In this document: positions 6,553 to 7,243 of the stretch, one piece after another
How the letters are laid out: each line of letters opens with the position of its first letter
Numbering within the stretch: position 1 is the first letter of the stretch
Source: Ramlibacter sp.
GTDB lineage: Bacteria > Pseudomonadota > Gammaproteobacteria > Burkholderiales > Burkholderiaceae
Direction of reading: 5' to 3'
Length of the DNA stretch: 7,243 nucleotides
Assembly (NCBI GenBank): GCA_014376915.1
Contig: JACMQP010000615.1
Coordinates: forward strand, 1-7,243
Program-made: the position numbers and the translations under genes
Notes under the pieces: generated by a model
Told to the model about the DNA's origin: nothing
Databases searched by the model: none
Seen by the model: only the letters and a program-made list of their open reading frames with translations

Positions 6553-6570
6553 GTCCGCGCGTGCGCGGAC
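6553..6570 (+). other. Perfect hairpin in the receptor 5' leader
   Basis: GTCCGCGC (6553-6560) and its exact complement GCGCGGAC (6563-6570) flank GT; a 7-bp stem with a 4-base loop is the likely RNA form. It lies 8 bases before the receptor Shine-Dalgarno and is followed by CTTTGATC, too few U residues for a good terminator. It may stabilise the leader or affect ribosome access. Seen in sequence; role unknown. Confidence 0.4.
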
Positions 6571-6578
6571 CTTTGATC

Positions 6579-6583
6579 GGAGG
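6579..6583 (+). promoter_or_regulatory. Shine-Dalgarno that fixes the TTG start of the receptor
   Basis: GGAGG lies 5 bases before TTG 6589. An in-frame TGA at 6574-6576 rules out any earlier start, and no ATG or GTG occurs in frame before the signal peptide core. Confidence 0.85.
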
Positions 6584-6588
6584 CCACC

Positions 6589-7243
6589 TTGGCTCATCGC
6601 GTTCCGTTCCATGCTCCCTCGTCCGTCCCGCCCGGCGCTTCGCGCGACACGCTGCTCCCGCTCGGCGCCTTGCTGCTCGCAGCATCGGTTTCCAGCTGGG
6701 CCCAGAGTGAATCCGGCGCCCTGGCACCAGTCGTCATCCACGGCAAGCGCGACCGCGACAGCGAGACCTACCAGAGCGGAATCACCAGCATCGGCAAGAC
6801 GCCCAGCGCGGCCAGGGACATCCCGCAGTCGCTCACGGTGATCAACGACAAGCTGTTGCAGGACCAGGGCAAGGACTCGTTCAGGGAGGCGCTGCGCAAC
6901 GTGCCCGGAATCACTTTCGAGGCCGGCGAAGGCGGGCGGATCGGCGACAACATCCGGCTGCGCGGCTTCAGCGTTTCGGGCGACATCTACCTGGACGGCA
7001 TGCGCGACATCGCGCAATACAACCGCGACACGTTCAACGACGACCGGATCGAGGTGCTGCGCGGCTCGGCCTCGATGCTGTTCGGTCGCGGCTCCACCGG
7101 CGGCGTGGTCAACCAGGTCAGCATGGTGCCGCGCCTGACCACCGAGCAGGAGGTCAACGTCACGGTCGGCGACGGCAACTACCTGCGCACCACCGGTGAC
7201 TTCAACATCAAGACCGGCGACGACGCGGCGCTGCGCATCGGCA
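6589..7243 (+). CDS. TonB-dependent catecholate-type siderophore receptor (3' end outside window)
   Basis: Outer-membrane, TonB-energised importer of ferric siderophores; about 218 N-terminal residues are visible of an expected 700-800. It starts at TTG with a strong Shine-Dalgarno and an in-frame stop just upstream. A signal peptide follows: hydrophobic LLPLGALLLAASVSSWA at 22-38, with likely cleavage after A38. PVVIHG (47-52) may be the TonB box. The plug domain begins near residue 68 with ARDIPQSLTVI, then ALRNVPGI (101-108), IRLRGFS, YLDGMRD, RDTFNDDRIEVLRG and GRGSTGGVVN, all typical of the siderophore-receptor subfamily. EALRNVPGITFEAGEGG resembles the Fiu-like branch. A Fur-like operator lies about 100 bases upstream, consistent with iron-starvation induction. 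Divergent from the deacetylase gene. Ligand cannot be named. Confidence 0.93.
   Translation, partial: MAHRVPFHAPSSVPPGASRDTLLPLGALLLAASVSSWAQSESGALAPVVIHGKRDRDSETYQSGITSIGKTPSAARDIPQSLTVINDKLLQDQGKDSFREALRNVPGITFEAGEGGRIGDNIRLRGFSVSGDIYLDGMRDIAQYNRDTFNDDRIEVLRGSASMLFGRGSTGGVVNQVSMVPRLTTEQEVNVTVGDGNYLRTTGDFNIKTGDDAALRIG

Noticed and set aside
6543..6710. ATG-initiated 55-codon + frame overlapping the receptor start
   Set aside because: It has no Shine-Dalgarno and is out of frame with the receptor. Its Arg/Ser/Pro-rich product resembles no protein, and the TTG frame carries the signal peptide.
6541..7017. 158-codon minus-strand frame opposite the receptor start
   Set aside because: It is antisense to the signal peptide and plug domain of a well-supported receptor and has no motif of its own.
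1..7243. CRISPR array, tRNA, insertion-sequence ends or phage genes
   Set aside because: I saw no regularly spaced repeats, cloverleaf-like sequence, transposase motifs or terminal inverted repeats with target duplications anywhere on either strand.

Overview
The window is a GC-rich, tightly packed stretch of a gammaproteobacterial chromosome. Codon use is strongly GC-biased and there is a Fur-type operator in front of a TonB-dependent siderophore receptor. The moaA-mobA-moeA order and the probable leaderless starts fit the Xanthomonadaceae/Lysobacteraceae. That placement is an inference from gene content and style; no rRNA or other taxonomic marker is present.

Left part (1-4482, all + strand): the 3' end of an NAD(P)-dependent aldehyde dehydrogenase is followed closely by three molybdenum-cofactor genes. 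These are moaA (GTP 3',8-cyclase, first step of molybdopterin synthesis), mobA (adds GMP to Moco to give MGD) and moeA (inserts molybdate). Between moaA and mobA sits an unreported-looking 28-codon ORF with a strong Shine-Dalgarno; its stop overlaps the mobA start (ATGA). mobA and moeA overlap in the same way, so translation of the block looks coupled. A GC-rich hairpin containing the moeA stop codon probably ends the unit.

Middle (4483-4683): a 201-base gap holds what looks like a decayed minus-strand DUF3606-type gene (in-frame TAG plus a frameshift), an inverted repeat, and a -10-like element directly in front of the next gene.

Right-centre (4684-6439): a family-2 polyisoprenyl-phosphate glycosyltransferase (+) and a ChbG/HpnK (YdjC) carbohydrate deacetylase (-) converge and overlap tail-to-tail by 71 bases. 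By analogy with Francisella FlmF2/NaxD, the pair could make and deacetylate an undecaprenyl-phosphate amino sugar for an envelope modification such as lipid A. The transferase that would complete such a pathway is not in the window.

Right end (6440-7243): a divergent intergenic region carries a 22-base Fur-box-like palindrome and a perfect hairpin. It is followed by the start of a catecholate-type TonB-dependent siderophore receptor that begins at a TTG codon and runs off the window. I found no tRNA, rRNA, CRISPR array, insertion sequence or phage gene. Nothing here proves a new system. The best leads are the leader ORF with possible ribosome-site sequestration before mobA, the glycosyltransferase/deacetylase pair with matching leaderless-type starts, and the DUF3606 remnant.
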